Part shown: positions 36,490-48,366 of the stretch, piece by piece
How positions within the stretch are numbered: position 1 is the stretch's first letter
How the letters are laid out: each line of letters starts with the position of its first letter
Assembly: GCF_034190915.1 (NCBI RefSeq)
Contig: NW_026947492.1
Location: 14,762,001 to 14,826,000 of the forward strand
DNA: 64,000 nt
Source: Cavia porcellus
Taxonomy: Eukaryota > Chordata > Mammalia > Rodentia > Caviidae
Direction: 5' to 3'
Translations under genes and position numbers: made by a program
The notes under the pieces: model-generated
Told to the model about the DNA's origin: nothing
Database searches by the model: none
The model's input: the letters and a program-made list of their open reading frames with translations, nothing else

Positions 36490-37250
36490 ACAAATAGGCT
36501 TTTAAATTAAGTAGTGATTTGGAATGTAAGTGAGTGCATTTAAGATGATAAGAGACCGAGAGTTCCTAATGGCTGAAATATTTGTCATATCACAAGTAAA
36601 CAGAGTGTTTCGGGGAGTCACTAATATAACTAATTTTTTCCAAATCCTCCGCTGCTCTGTGTGAGAGATGAGGTCAGTGCGGGTTGAGCCAGCCCGGAGT
36701 GAGCAGCTGTCGGGAGACTGAAGAGAATACTGATGGATGTTGGAGGCGCCGGACTGTTTTCCTAGGGAAGCTGGAGCCCAATTGTTCAAATTAAGCTGTG
36801 GCTGCCCAACATCAGCGGCAGGTTGCTGCCAATGAAAAGATGGGGAGATGGATGTGCAGCCCGGGCTGGCTCCCTCCCCTGCACCCAGAGCAGGCAAGTG
36901 TCCATGGGCCCGGCCCCTGTGCTAGGGGTCTCTAAAGACGAGGTGGAAATAATTGATGTAACTCCCTCCTCCCCGCTCCCACCCGCTCCCTCTGCAGCAA
37001 ACCTAAGTCATGTTAGTCAGACCTTTTCTCGAACACTCGCAGACTTCCCTCCCTCTACGGCAGCCCGCCTTGATCAGAGCACTTAGGCTTAGCAGATACA
37101 GAGGAAGAGGCAGCTCCCACCGCTGCAGCCGCATTAGCATTCTGCCTGTGCCAGCAGGGGACTGAGAGCCACAGACCCGGTGGATATTGTGCATCCAGGG
37201 TCCAAAACGGACAGCCTACTTGGCTGGGCTCGGTGCACTGAGCATTCAAA
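36490..37250. other. Repeat-free, moderately GC-rich stretch, no gene recognised
   Basis: Contains open frames (minus 36502-36897, plus 36823-37086) with no recognisable domain. It is free of SINEs up to the (CAAA)n at 37295. A conserved element or an unrecognised exon is possible. Confidence 0.35.
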
Positions 37251-37599
37251 GCTTACAGTCAAAAACCTTCCTATTTTCATTCATTCAGATTAAAAACAAA
37301 CAAACAAACAAACAAACAAACAAACCTGTCCCCAAATAACACTGCAGGTGGGAACCAGAAGCTTTCTTGGTTTGTGAAAAGGAGAGGCTGTCCGCTCTGT
37401 GAGCTTTCACAATGCCAAGGGTTGGTAAGCGAGCAGATATCATTTCTCCTGAACCACATGAAGAGCCTCAAATTTAGATTTTCGACATTATCTCAAAAAT
37501 AAATATGCATTCAGCCACAGAGAAAAACAGACAAAATTTAGAGGAGCTCTTCATTGAGGGTACCGTACACCCTAACAGAATTTTTATAGTAACTTTTGT

Positions 37600-38050
37600 T
37601 TGAGACAAGTGTATAACAGTGCATTTTGTAAAGCATCCATTCACCAGCTGCCAAAGTTTAAATATATCACAATTTTTGCAATCTTAATTAGAAATTCTTA
37701 ATCTCCAGAGCCTAAAATAAATGTAAATAGTTCAGGCCTTTCTGTAAGAGGCTTGGTCCTGTTTCCTTGTAAGATTATTGTTGCAATGAAATAAGATTAA
37801 GAATATAAAATGTATACCATATGGGATAGCTTGAGAAGTCAAACTCATGGAAATAGGAAATGGGATGGTGATTTTCAGGGATTAAGGGAAGGAGAAATGG
37901 GGAGTTGTTCAATGGACAGAGTGAATGAAAAAGGTCTAGAGAGACTGCATGAGGCTGTAAATATATTTAACACTACTGAACAACAGACTTAGAAATGACT
38001 ACCATGGTACACTTCATTTTGTGTGCATTGCTCACAATTAAAAAATTTAA
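37600..38050 (+). mobile_element. L1 3' UTR fragment
   Basis: AAGTCAAACTCATGGAAATAG, GGATGGTGATTTTCAGGG, ATGGGGAGTTGTTCAATGG, CACTACTGAACAACAGAC match the conserved 3' end of old L1s. Confidence 0.7.
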
Positions 38051-38106
38051 ATATCTTTATTTTTTTTCAAGAGAAGAAAAACATTGAATAAATATCTTTA
38101 AAAATA

Positions 38107-38375
38107 ACACCAGGTATGACGTCATATATGTCATAGGTAGTGAGTTCAATAATTCAAGACCAGGGTGAACCACATAGCAACATCCTGCCTCAAAAAAAAG
38201 ACAAAAACCAAAAACCCTAAAACTTACACAACTGTAACCCTAACCACTAAGGAAGCCGATACAAGAGGATCATGAGTTTGAGACCTGACTGGCCAACATA
38301 AGAGTCTGTCTAAAAACAAAAAGGGCTCAGGTTGTAGCTCAGTATAAGCACCCATGGGCTTGATCCCTAGAACCA
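38107..38375 (+). mobile_element. Diverged B1 fragments and ID relic
   Basis: CAAGACCAGGGTGAACC at 38154, GGAAGCCGATACAAGAGG at 38251, and an ID relic GTTGTAGCTCAGTATAAGC at about 38325-38375. Confidence 0.6.
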
Positions 38376-38714
38376 ATAAGTAAATAAAATTAGAAAGATT
38401 TTATAACATATTGGTGTTGGTGTTGCTGCTTCTATTAATACTACTTAGTCTTCATTTTAACATGTACTGAGGATCCGCTGTGTAAGCAGTGCAAGCCCCA
38501 AGAGCTTTCCACGGTAGAAAGACCAGTCCTTGAGTGCGATAGTAGAAACATCACACACATGGGACAGGAATTAGCATCTGAGTGTGGAAAGTTCACCCTA
38601 TAGGAGAGTAATCCTCAGTAACCATCTGCCTACCCTTAGCATGGTGTGAAAAAACTGGGCTGGAAATCAGTTGTCCTACAATGGCAAAGCTATCATTAAA
38701 AACAACGTAGAAGA

Positions 38715-38935
38715 AATGGTTAAAAGTCAGAACTCAAGCCAGAAATTGGTGCAAATTTCAGCTGTGCAATTTACTATCTTTGTCACTTTGGACAAATTAC
38801 TTAATCACAGGGCATCACAGTTTCCCCCTGGGAAAGGGGATTTACAGAAGTGGTAACTACCTGAGAGTGTTGTCACAGGTTTAACATTTTTGGTCATCCT
38901 GTTTACAGCAGTGATTAGCATATGTTAAATGTTAT
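38715..38935 (+). mobile_element. MIR fragment
   Basis: TCAGCTGTGCAATTTACTATC, TTGGACAAATTACTTAATC, ACCTGAGAGTGTTGTCACAGG. Confidence 0.65.
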
Positions 38936-38988
38936 ATGTAAAAGTCTCAATGAAACAGAATGGCTTTCCAGAAACCAGTGAATTCACT

Positions 38989-39104
38989 AAGGCTGGGGAT
39001 TTAGCTCAGCAGCATAAGCACCTGCCTTGCAAGCAGGCAGTTGTGAGTTTGATCCCCGGTACTGATAAAAAAGAAAAAGACAAAAAAATAAAGAAGAAAA
39101 AAAA
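38989..39104 (+). mobile_element. ID SINE with target duplication
   Basis: Type I body with tail GATAAAAAAGAAAAAGAC. A perfect 18-bp duplication GAAACCAGTGAATTCACT lies at 38971-38988 and 39105-39122. Confidence 0.94.
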
Positions 39105-40448
39105 GAAACCAGTGAATTCACTGAGCTTTAGTGAAATAAGGGTGTACAAATAAATTACTTCTCGAATGTTTTCAGATCCTACAAATTCTACGATTCTGTA
39201 CTTCAATGGATAAAAAACTTTATAACCTCCCAAGCCGTGAATTAAGCTTTTAACCAGTCTAATTAGTTACAGTAAAAGCTTTCCTGCTAGCATTTAGTTC
39301 AGGGTCCAGTAAAGAAACCAGAAAACACACCAGGGATTTGAGTGGAGGGAACTTCCTGGATAATTATTAGAGAAGGAAAAGACTAAAATGGAACATTGAG
39401 AAGTAAATCAGAAACAGTCTGCACCATGAAGGCTGGAACACAAAGGTAATAACTGGGGGGGAGGGAGGGAGGGAGGGAGGTCAGCCCCCCAGACCCGGAG
39501 AGAGTGACCCCTAAAGCTGGGGTTCAGACCCTAAGAAGGGCCTGCACTCCGTTGTTGCTGGGACCTGGGTGCTGGGATTCTGACCTCTAGGAGGTGGTTT
39601 CACCCAATGCCGCCAGCGCTAAAGGCGCACGGTGGTGCTTGCTTGGGTTGTGCTGGAGACAGGTGGAGGCTAGAACCATCTGCTTCTCAAGGTGAAGGCC
39701 ACTGCTGGGTGACGCTATTAGTGACAGCGAACAAACAGACAGGAGTCCTCCATGCTTCCTTCTGGTTTCAGTCTCCCTCTGATTCCTCTAACAGGGGAAC
39801 TGAACTTCGAATCATTGGAAAGGAAAAATGTGGTTTTCAGAGTCCCAGGCCAGCATGACCAAGCAGAGTCTAGAAAAAGGGGTTTGGAACCAGAGACAAT
39901 AACTTAATAACTGGCATCATTGCTACCAAATTGCTTCCTGTTACTTCCCCTCACCCCTGGATGCCAGTTCTGACCCCGTGGTAATGCTGAATACGTTCCC
40001 ACTCTCCACTTGTTTAAAAATAGCCTCTCCCACCTCCTCCCAGTCTCCTTTTTCCAGCCTAAAGGAACCTTTTATTGATTTCTCCTCTGTGCTCTCGGTA
40101 GAACAGGGAATCTTATGGGACTCGGTTTTGTGCCTCTCTGGAGCCAGTATAAAACCATGATGCTTTTATAATACCAGGTGTTTCCTTAGCATTGATTTGA
40201 AAGGTCCACTAGCTCTGGGTTGCAGGAAATCAGTTTTGAATTGAACCCAAATCAGCCTTTCCGCAAAGCCAGCACCTAATAGGGCAACTGGAACCTGCTC
40301 GCCCACTCCAAGCCTGGGTTTCTCTGGTATGTTAATATTCAGGCAGCCCCACCACTTCAGCTCTGGATCCACACTTGAAGGAATGGGTTGAAAGGAAAAC
40401 CAAAAAGAAAGAGCAGGTGAAAAGGGAAATGTAGAGGTAGAGTGGAAA

Positions 40449-40834
40449 TGTTATGGTTGATATACTGTGTCAACCTGGGAAGTTTAGTTTAGCTAGGTGA
40501 CTCAGCCAATCCTTACTATGTAAATGTCTTCATCCTGTGCAAGAGGAGGGCACGGAGATTTTGTGAGTGCTGCACCTGCCCTGGGAGTTGGGTGGTGGTG
40601 GTGGTGGTGACCTACATACAGTATAAGGGAGGAAAAGAGGCTTGCTCTTCTCTCCCTTTTGCTCTGGCTGCTTTTGCTGGCTGCTGCCTTGAAATGGGGA
40701 CCCCGCCACCCTGCCTTAGAGCCAGCTGATTGTGAACTGTTACCTGCACAAACTGTGAGCTAAATAAACCTTTCCTTCCTTAATTTTGAGTGTTGGGTAT
40801 TTTGTCTCAGCAACCCGAGAAAAGTAACCAAGGC
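40449..40834 (+). mobile_element. MaLR-type (ERVL) solo LTR
   Basis: Starts TGTTATGGTTGATA, contains a (GGT)n run at about 40593-40610, then CTAAATAAACCTTTCC and TTTTGTCTCAGCAACC, ending AAAGTAACCAAGG. Same 3' architecture as 35533-35923. Confidence 0.7.
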
Positions 40835-40857
40835 AGTATATTAGCTTTTTTTTTCTT

Positions 40858-41040
40858 TTTTAAACTGTTAAAGGAAAGTTTATTTTGTTTCATGGTTTTT
40901 GGAAATTTTCACCCATAATCAGTCGACATTGTCTTTGGGCCTGCAGCAGGGTAGCACATCATGGCGGTAGCACATGGCAAAACTTCAGTTCGTGGCTAGG
41001 CCACCCAAAACAGAAAGAGGAAATGGCACTGCCTCACCTC
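40858..41040 (+). mobile_element. Unnamed interspersed repeat fragment (ACAAAATATC family)
   Basis: AAAGGAAAGTTTATTTTG and CAGCAGGGTAGCACATC resemble the middle of the 20.3-kb copy; the 5' end is missing. Confidence 0.4.
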
Positions 41041-41122
41041 CCCACCCCCAGTCCTGAAGATTGAACCCCAGATCTTTGCTATATCCCTAGATTTATTTTG
41101 TTGTTTTTATTTTTAAATTTTG

Positions 41123-41232
41123 GGACAGGATCTCACCAACTTGCTAATTTGTCCAGGTTGGACTCAAACTTATAGCCCTCCTTCCTCAGCCTCCAGAGTG
41201 CTGGGAGGACAGGTGTGCCCTGCTGTGCCCGG
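41123..41232 (-). mobile_element. B1 SINE
   Basis: GGGACAGGATCTCACCAAC to GTGCTGGGAGGACAGG in reverse. Confidence 0.78.
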
Positions 41233-41906
41233 CCCCACAACTCCTCTCATAGACTCACCCCGGTGACCAAAAGAATTTCTGTGACCCCTCCCAGCTCTTA
41301 AAGTTTCCCCCAGCTCTCCAAAACACCAAACTGGGGAAGAAGGCTTTAACACACGGGCCTTGGGTGGACATTTCGGGTCCCCACTATGGGAGAGGTTTCT
41401 ATGTGCTGTCCTTTCGGCTCTCGCTTTGCCCCTGTTGCACTGCCCACCTCAGTGCTTCTCGGGGCACTGGACAAGTTACCAGTAGAGATCTCGGGTAATG
41501 GTGGGCACTGTCTGCAAGGGAGAGAGCTTGGCAAGTTACCAATGCAGCGCTCTGCATAGCCTTGCTCATTTCCTGTGTGACCTTGGGAGGATGGTTTGGG
41601 CCTCACTTTACTCACTGGCCTAAACTCAAAGGCCTGTTAGTATCCATGCCAAGTAACAAACGTTCACTGTCCATCAGCTTTATCTCAGTCCTGTGCTCAA
41701 CACTATGGTCACTTAGACATTTACTTCTTGTGGGCTGAGTATATGCCTTACTCCCTTTATAGATGAACAAAGGGGCAGAGCCAAGGTGTTCAATCCCAAG
41801 CCAACTCCAGAATTAAAGCTCGGGAGTGCTACTTCCCCAAGAGAGTGCTTAAGGGATATATGGCAGCACTTTGGTTGGCGCTGTGATTGTAGGTTCTCAG
41901 TGGTAA

Positions 41907-42471
41907 TGTTACAGGCAGCTGAGCTCGTTAGAAATATTATAGGCAGTCAGGCAGGGTTGGGCCCTCCAAGGAGCCAGTCCAGAGGACGAGATGTCTGATG
42001 ACCTTGGAGGAGACACACTCCTCTAGCTGTAGGCCATATCTTGGGATAGAAGGCAAAACAAATGCAACCACTCCCTTAAGAATACTCTGTAGGGATTAAG
42101 TCTAGATCACCTTGAGAAGCCAAGAGTCACCCTTCCAATAGCTAGGGAGGAGTCACTGCTCTCTAAGAATGCCGGCTTTCTGCATGGCTCACTTCCCATT
42201 TGTTCCCAATTTAGTCAGTTTTACCTGAGCTGTTGATCTTATTGGCTGAACACAGCAAGTTCCCACTTTTTCCCAACTTTAGACCCACCTCACCTCATGC
42301 TCTTACTATATAAAAATCCCTACAAAAGACAGAGTCCCTGGTAACCCACTCGGGACCACTTTTGTCTCTCACACAGGAGCTTTCTTTCTTTCAATAAATA
42401 TTTCTGTTCTTAACCTCTGTTATTCCTAAAATTTGTTCTTGATTTTTAGAGAACAGAGACTTATTCAGACA
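41907..42471 (+). mobile_element. Solo LTR of an endogenous retrovirus, copy 1
   Basis: Begins TGTTACAGGCAGC and ends near TCAGACA, with TATATAAAA at 42307-42315 and AATAAA at 42393-42398, i.e. a U3-R-U5 layout. Its start aligns with the 56.6-kb element (AGGCAGTCAGRCAGGG, GGGCCCT). No internal gag/pol/env sequence adjoins it. I cannot name the family. Confidence 0.75.
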
Positions 42472-42536
42472 TACAGTAGGTAGTTGGGAGTTTCATTCCT
42501 CTGTATCAGTAAGTAGGGGAAAGGAAGCCCACAACA

Positions 42537-42640
42537 AGAAATTTCCACATCCACATCTCAGCACTCAAAAGGCTGAGACAGGATCATCATGAGTTTGAGG
42601 TCAGCGTGGGCTATTGCAGTAAAACCTTGTCCAAAAATAC
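42537..42640 (+). mobile_element. B1 SINE, 5'-truncated
   Basis: CAGCACTCAAAAGGCTGAG and GGATCATCATGAGTTTGAGG; about 96% like 43640-43740 over some 80 bp. Confidence 0.8.
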
Positions 42641-42835
42641 TTCTGAATCTCTCCCAGACCTTTGTGCAGGTGACAAAGCCAGTCACTCCTTGTCACATTT
42701 TTCACTGTTCCATTTCCGTGACCTTTCAGCGGTGAGCTCCTGTGTTATGAGTGTTGGCTCTTTCCCTCCTGCCTTATCTCCTCTGCTGACTGATTTGTCT
42801 TGGATAGGTTGCTATGCTTAACAAATTTATTTTTA

Positions 42836-42950
42836 TTTATTTTATTTTATTTTTTTTGTCTTTTTCGTTTTTATTGGAACCAGGGATCGAACTCACGACT
42901 GCCTGCTTGCAAGGCAGACACTTATGCCACTGAGCTAAATCCCCAGCCCC
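42836..42950 (-). mobile_element. ID SINE with target duplication
   Basis: A type I copy in reverse. A perfect 17-bp duplication TAACAAATTTATTTTTA lies at 42819-42835 and 42951-42967. Confidence 0.94.
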
Positions 42951-43007
42951 TAACAAATTTATTTTTAGTAAGGACATTATATCAAATCCTAATCTGAATG
43001 GCTGTTT

Positions 43008-43128
43008 GTTTTGGTTTTTTGAGAGTTTCACTATGTAGCCCAGGCTGGTCTTTAACTCTTCAAGGATCCTCCTGCCTCAGCTTCCCAAGTGTTGGGATTG
43101 CAGGTGTATACCATCACACCTGCTTTCA
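43008..43128 (-). mobile_element. B1 SINE
   Basis: TTTGAGAGTTTCACTATGTAG to TGTTGGGATTGCAGG in reverse. Confidence 0.85.
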
Positions 43129-43505
43129 AATTCCAATCTGTTAAAGAGAATCTATGAGAAGCCCAAAGGTGTTAATATACTTAATGATTCCCGCCTGTCT
43201 AAAACAACCATTTATTGGTGGTCCTACCTGAAGCAGTATAGAAGAAATAGAAGGTAGGATAAGAAGAAATAAACCATCTCTACTCACAAAAATCTTAATT
43301 CCTCAAAACAACTAAATACATTTAACAAGATTTAGGAAGACCATAAAATTAATGGCCAATATTTAAATTTTATTGTACTCCTGCATACTAAAGACTAAAT
43401 GAAAATTGAAACTTAAAAAATTCTACTTCTAATAGTATAAAAGCAATATAATTAGGAACAAATTTAAGAAAAGATGCACTATTTCTTCATTTTAAACCAC
43501 AAACT

Positions 43506-43580
43506 GGGGCTGGGGGTTTAGCTCAATGGCACAGCACCTACTTGGCAAGCATGAGGTCCTAAATTTGATTCCTGGTACCC
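43506..43580 (+). mobile_element. ID SINE, type II
   Basis: GGGGCTGGGGGTTTAGCTC, TTGGCAAGCATGAGGTCCT, GATTCCTGGTACCC; no fixed tail. Confidence 0.8.
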
Positions 43581-43639
43581 AAAACAAAACAAAAGACTAA
43601 ACTACAAACTGACAGGAAATTAAAGAAGACCTAAATTGG

Positions 43640-43895
43640 ATATAATAGTACATACCTAAAATCTCAGCACTCAAAAGGCTGAGACAGGATCATCATGAGT
43701 TTGAGGTCAGCATGGGCTACGCAGTAAAACCTTGTCCAAAAAAAAAAAAAAAAAAGCCAGGTGTGGTGGCTCACGCCTATAATCTCAGCACTCAGGAGAC
43801 TGAGGCAGGAGGATCTTGTGAGTTCAAGACCAGCATGTGCTACAAAGTGAGCTCAAGGCCAACCTGAATTCTGCATAAGTGTGTCTCAAAAACAC
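43640..43895 (+). mobile_element. Two B1 SINEs in tandem
   Basis: 43640-43755 carries the GGATCATCATGAG variant and ends in A16; 43756-43895 (GCCAGGTGTGGTGGCTCACG) is closer to consensus. Confidence 0.88.
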
Positions 43896-44060
43896 ACTTG
43901 CACACACACAAAAATCCTAAGAAAATTGGTATACCATGCTCATGGATAGGACATAATAGTTTAAGATGCAAATTTTGCCTAATTTTATCTATAGAGTCTT
44001 TAAGATCCCAATTACAAGTCAAACAGCCTTTTTTTTTTTTTTTTTAAGAAATTGAGTTTT

Positions 44061-44176
44061 TGGGGCTGGGGATTTAGCTCAGTGCCATAAGCGCCTGCCT
44101 TGCAAGCAGGCAGTCATGAGTTCGATCCCTGGTACCGATAAAAAGGAAAAAGACAAAAAAGAAAAAAGAAAAGAAA
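44061..44176 (+). mobile_element. ID SINE with target duplication
   Basis: Type I with tail GATAAAAAGGAAAAAGAC. A perfect 15-bp duplication AAGAAATTGAGTTTT lies at 44046-44060 and 44177-44191. Confidence 0.94.
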
Positions 44177-44764
44177 AAGAAATTGAGTTTTGAGAAAGTT
44201 AGTTTTAAAAAAGTTTTTTTAAAAAAAGTTTTCATACATGGAAAAGCAAAATATCTAGAACATCCAAAACAATCTTTATAAAGAAGAACAAAGTTGGAAG
44301 GCTCACACTACCTGATTTAAAGGCTTACTAAAAGCTTCATAATCACATCTAAACATGTATAAAGTTTGTAATCAAATTTCATTGCCAAATCATAAGTTCC
44401 CCCAAAATAGTGGGCTAAGGTCTGTAAGGCTTATTTGATTCCCGAACCTGGGTGCTGCAGTGAATGCCCAGAGAACCGTGTGCTTGCTACATGGCTCTCA
44501 TAACCTGACTTACAAGTTTCCCAGAGTCACGGTCTCCAGGTTCCATCCATCACAAGTCAGTCCCCAGGGCCAGCACATATAACAGGGAGAGGAGACAGAC
44601 TGTGCCTCAGTAAGAGGACCACCCTAAATAAATCATGCTTGGCCTCAAAGAATGTATGGTACAAACAGGAACACATGAGGTGAGATGGTGGAAATGCCAT
44701 CTGTGACTCTTGAGCTTTCCTAAGCCTCCCAATGAGATGTGCCCAAAATGGCAGAGGTAAAGTC

Positions 44765-44900
44765 GGGTATGGTGGAGCACGCCTGTAATCCCAGCACTCG
44801 GGAGGCTGAGGCAGGAGGATTGCCACAAGTTCAAAACCAACCTGTACTACATAGTGAAATCTTGTCTCAAAAAGGCAAAAAAAAAAAAAAAAAAAAAAAA
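44765..44900 (+). mobile_element. B1 SINE
   Basis: GGGTATGGTGGAGCACGCC to TTGTCTCAAAAAGGC with A22 tail. Confidence 0.88.
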
Positions 44901-45479
44901 GCAGGGGTGAGGGGCTCCCTCGTCTCCCTCACATAAAGTTGACCCCTCACTCAGCTATGAGACCCCAATTATCATGCTTTCCTTCACTTCCAGACCTTTG
45001 TTGCTGCCACCACGGAGTATGCCCCTCTCCTCTGGCTTTCTCCTACTAGTTCTTCAGAGTGTCTTGCGCGCTGGCTTCTCCAGGAGCCCTCCTGGAGCCT
45101 CAGCCTGGCTCTGTGCCCCTCCGTGGGTGCTGAAACAATTGGTGCTTACTGGTCCAGGCAGTATTTTGTTCTCCTTTGTGTCTGTATCCTACTAAGCGGT
45201 GAATAACTTAAGCAAGGGGCTGGAATATCCCTGAGCCACACAGGACGCAGAGCCTCACAAGCAGCTGCAAGATGTCCTGCTTTGTCCCGAGGTCTCCTGG
45301 GTCACCTCCCTGCCCAGCAAACAGGAGCTGGGCCAAGCTGCTCTGACAGAGTGATTAGCTGGTCCCGTAGTGTGAACAGCCAATCTGCAATCTGCTCAGC
45401 CATGGCCTCCCCTCTGGTCTCCCCAAATCAGCCAAGTCCTCTTCCGAGTTCCTCTCTGGGAATAGATCGACCTGCTTCC

Positions 45480-46110
45480 CACTAAAACCTTAGACGCGAT
45501 AATAGGAGAAAAAAAATAAGGGGCGAAGCAGGACAATTGGTGGCAACGAGATGAACACAGATTAATGATGTGGACCTGCCCTGGCCTCCCCGACCCAGGC
45601 TGGGGAAGGTTTATGGTTGATACCCATTAAAGGGCTTAATGAAATAATTATAATTCACACCCCAGAGCATCAAAGAATCAATACTGGGGAACTTCAAGCC
45701 ACTCTGGGGATGGAATCCCACTGGTCTCACAGTTCGGCCCGGCAGGGAGACCTGGTGGGAGCAAATGCAGTTGACACGGAAGTTGCATTAAAAGAGGGCA
45801 ATAATAGATTAAAAGCTGTTGGGATCCTGGTGACTAGACATCAATAACCTTTATTTCCTACCTTGCCCCAATTCTGCCCCCTCCGAGCACTATTAGCCCA
45901 GATCGATGGGCTGTCAATTGACATCACCAGCTACAGCATTAATGCGGGCTCACAAAGGAAGCCCAGCCCTATATTATCACTTCTCTCACTTCCAAATTAC
46001 CACCTAATGCTGGCCATGGGCAGCTTGTGACATGTTAGCACTACACACGATTTGTTCAGATCAGGCTAAATATTTCATGGTTAAAGATTTCATCAGAGTC
46101 TTGATGACAG
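45480..46110. other. Candidate conserved non-coding element
   Basis: Unusually repeat-free, with TAATTATAATTC, AATAATAGATTAAAAGC, GACATCAATAACCTTTATTTCC, a perfect 12-bp palindrome TGTCAATTGACA (45912-45923) and CAGCATTAATGCGGG. Confidence 0.5.
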
Positions 46111-46789
46111 AAATAAACTGCTATCTGCAGGGAAATCACTGGAAGTAACAGACTCAGGCACTGTTTGGGAAACTATAGGGACAATGGAGGGTGAAAGGTG
46201 GGGAGAAAGGAGACCTACAGTTGGTGGCCTGCTGTGGCAGCAGCTTCAGGGCAGAGCTGCAATTAAAAGGCCTTTTTGTTAGACCCACTAAGGAACAAGC
46301 ATGTGGGCCCCGAGTTGGCTATTTTTCTGCAGGGGTTGGGGAGGGGATTCCTAACCTCAGGGCGTCAGGATGTGACCTTCCTTATTTGGATGTACAGAGG
46401 TACTCAAGCTACAAGGGCAATGGGACTGTGTCCTTATAAAATGACGAATTTGGGGAAGAGGACCCAGTGGCGAGAACACAGTGCGGACCCACACAAGGGG
46501 GAAGATAACCAGGTGACCACAGGTAGCAAGGCAGTGTATGCCCCACATACACTGGCTCCTCTGCAGTGGCTGGGTATTCCAACTCCACCTCACAGGTAAA
46601 GACACTGAGCTTCACACACAACCACTTGCTTATGGTCATGCATTTGGTAAATGGCAGAGAAAGGCTCTTTGGACAGAAATGAGAAACATTAAACCAGCAA
46701 ACAGAATGAAGTCCTGTTGAGTATTGCCAAGGTCTTTTCAAGCAGTACTTGCTTGCAACCTGCGTTCTTTTCAGTCTAATCTTGTGTGA

Positions 46790-46895
46790 GCTGGGTAGTG
46801 GTACACCCCTAACATCTGAGGCTGAGGCAGGAGGTCTCTCTGAGTCCAAGGCCAGCTCGGTCCACATAGTGGAACTGTCTCAAGAAACACCAAAA
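46790..46895 (+). mobile_element. B1 SINE, diverged
   Basis: GAGCTGGGTAGTGGTACACC, TGAGGCTGAGGCAGGAGG, ACTGTCTCAAG. Confidence 0.7.
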
Positions 46896-47917
46896 AGAAA
46901 AACCTGAGTGTGGAAATTGTATTCAATTGGTTTGAGTCAAGTATCTAAGCCGGTAAGTAGACTGAAAACTTATGCAGTTTTTTCAAAAGCAGGAGTCTTT
47001 TCTCATACATTATGCTTTCTCCTCTATCTTCCCAGTTATTATTAAGCATTTTTCTCCTTCAGCCTCACACATCCATTACCAAATGATACAACGTGTACCT
47101 TTCAAAGTGGTAAAAAGGAATGCAGTTATCTGAGCAGAGTGCAGCACTTTAAGGCCTTTCTCAAAAACAGCATGGGGACGTAGCTTAGGGCAAAGATGCT
47201 GGCTTCATCCCAGTGCCACAAAGGAAAAAAAAAAACAGCTGTCATGTTACACCTGGGTAACCCTTGAAATTGAAAGCAGCCAATCACAAATGACCATCTA
47301 TTTCACAGCACGTGAAATATCTATGTGAAATGCCCAGAATGGCCAATCTTCTGAGCTAGAACATGGACAGATGACTATACAAACTCAACAGGGAGGAGAC
47401 ATGGGAGAAATACAGAGCTAATAATGGCAATGGGGCAGGATTTTGTTTTGACATGAGTAAATTCCATGAACATACTAATGAGCAAGTTGCATGGTATGTC
47501 AAGTTTACCTCAATAAAACAATACACATTAAAGTCTCCCGGGCTCACTGATAAAGCATTTGCATAGCATACCTGAGGCCCTGGATGCAACACTTAACACT
47601 GCAGAAGTTCAGGGGATGAGGGAAGTAACACGATCACTTCACTATTACGAGTGGTATCCAGACAGGATTTTTTCTACCTCTGAAAATTTCTCACCATCCC
47701 TCCTGCTTCACTTTTGGGGTCCTCCTCCCTCCATTCTATCTTGGTACAGCCTACGCCAGCCCTAACAAGAGCCTTAGTTAGCAGGGAATTTTCCCTGAAC
47801 AAATAGGGTTATTTGCAGACTGTTTTCTCATCATTTGCTGCACTACCATGTAGTAGTTTGTGATACAAAAAGCACCTGACAAAAAAGCATTCCTGCAAGT
47901 ACACGTTCATAACCAGG

Positions 47918-47936
47918 TACTGCCATCTAGTGGACA
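47918..47936 (-). promoter_or_regulatory. CTCF-like site downstream of HSPA8
   Basis: Minus-strand TGTCCACTAGATGGCAGTA carries the frequent CTCF variant CCACTAGATGGCAG. It sits about 1.9 kb past the HSPA8 poly(A) site in the same orientation as the 24.7-kb site. Confidence 0.65.
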
Positions 47937-48079
47937 AAAAGATACCTTCACAACCGTGAACACAAATGTTTTGAATTTTTCTGCATTCCTAGTCCTTCAT
48001 AGAATCTTTTTGGTATCAGTCTCTGGCACATTATAGGTACTCAATATTGTCTGAGTGAAGAACTGTTTGCAGACTTTTG

Positions 48080-48366
48080 TTCTTTAAGACAGAGTCATGT
48101 TATTAAATTTAGGATAACCTGACACTGCAGCTCCACCTGGCCTCAAATTCACACACTTCCTGCCTTCGACTGCGGAGATCACAGACCTAGTACACCTAAA
48201 TCACCACACCTAGTACACAGAAGTATGTAAACTGTTTTTATTAAGGGAATATCTCCCTTAAAAACAAATGTGTTGGGCCTAGTAATGTACTGTAATCCCA
48301 AGCATTCTGGGAAGTTGAGGCACAAATAATTTGGAGTCCAGCCTAACCAATTTGAGATCACCTCTC
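48080..48366. mobile_element. Diverged B1 fragments
   Basis: A reverse fragment at about 48080-48180 and a forward one at about 48265-48366 (GGGCCTAGTAATGTACTG, GTTGAGGCAC). An ID relic GGAGGTAGCTCAATGC follows at 48380. Confidence 0.55.

Noticed and set aside
36502..36897. 131-codon minus-strand frame as a possible BSX or other homeobox exon
   Set aside because: No homeodomain residues (no WFQNRR-like motif) and no splice logic; BSX is expected outside the window.
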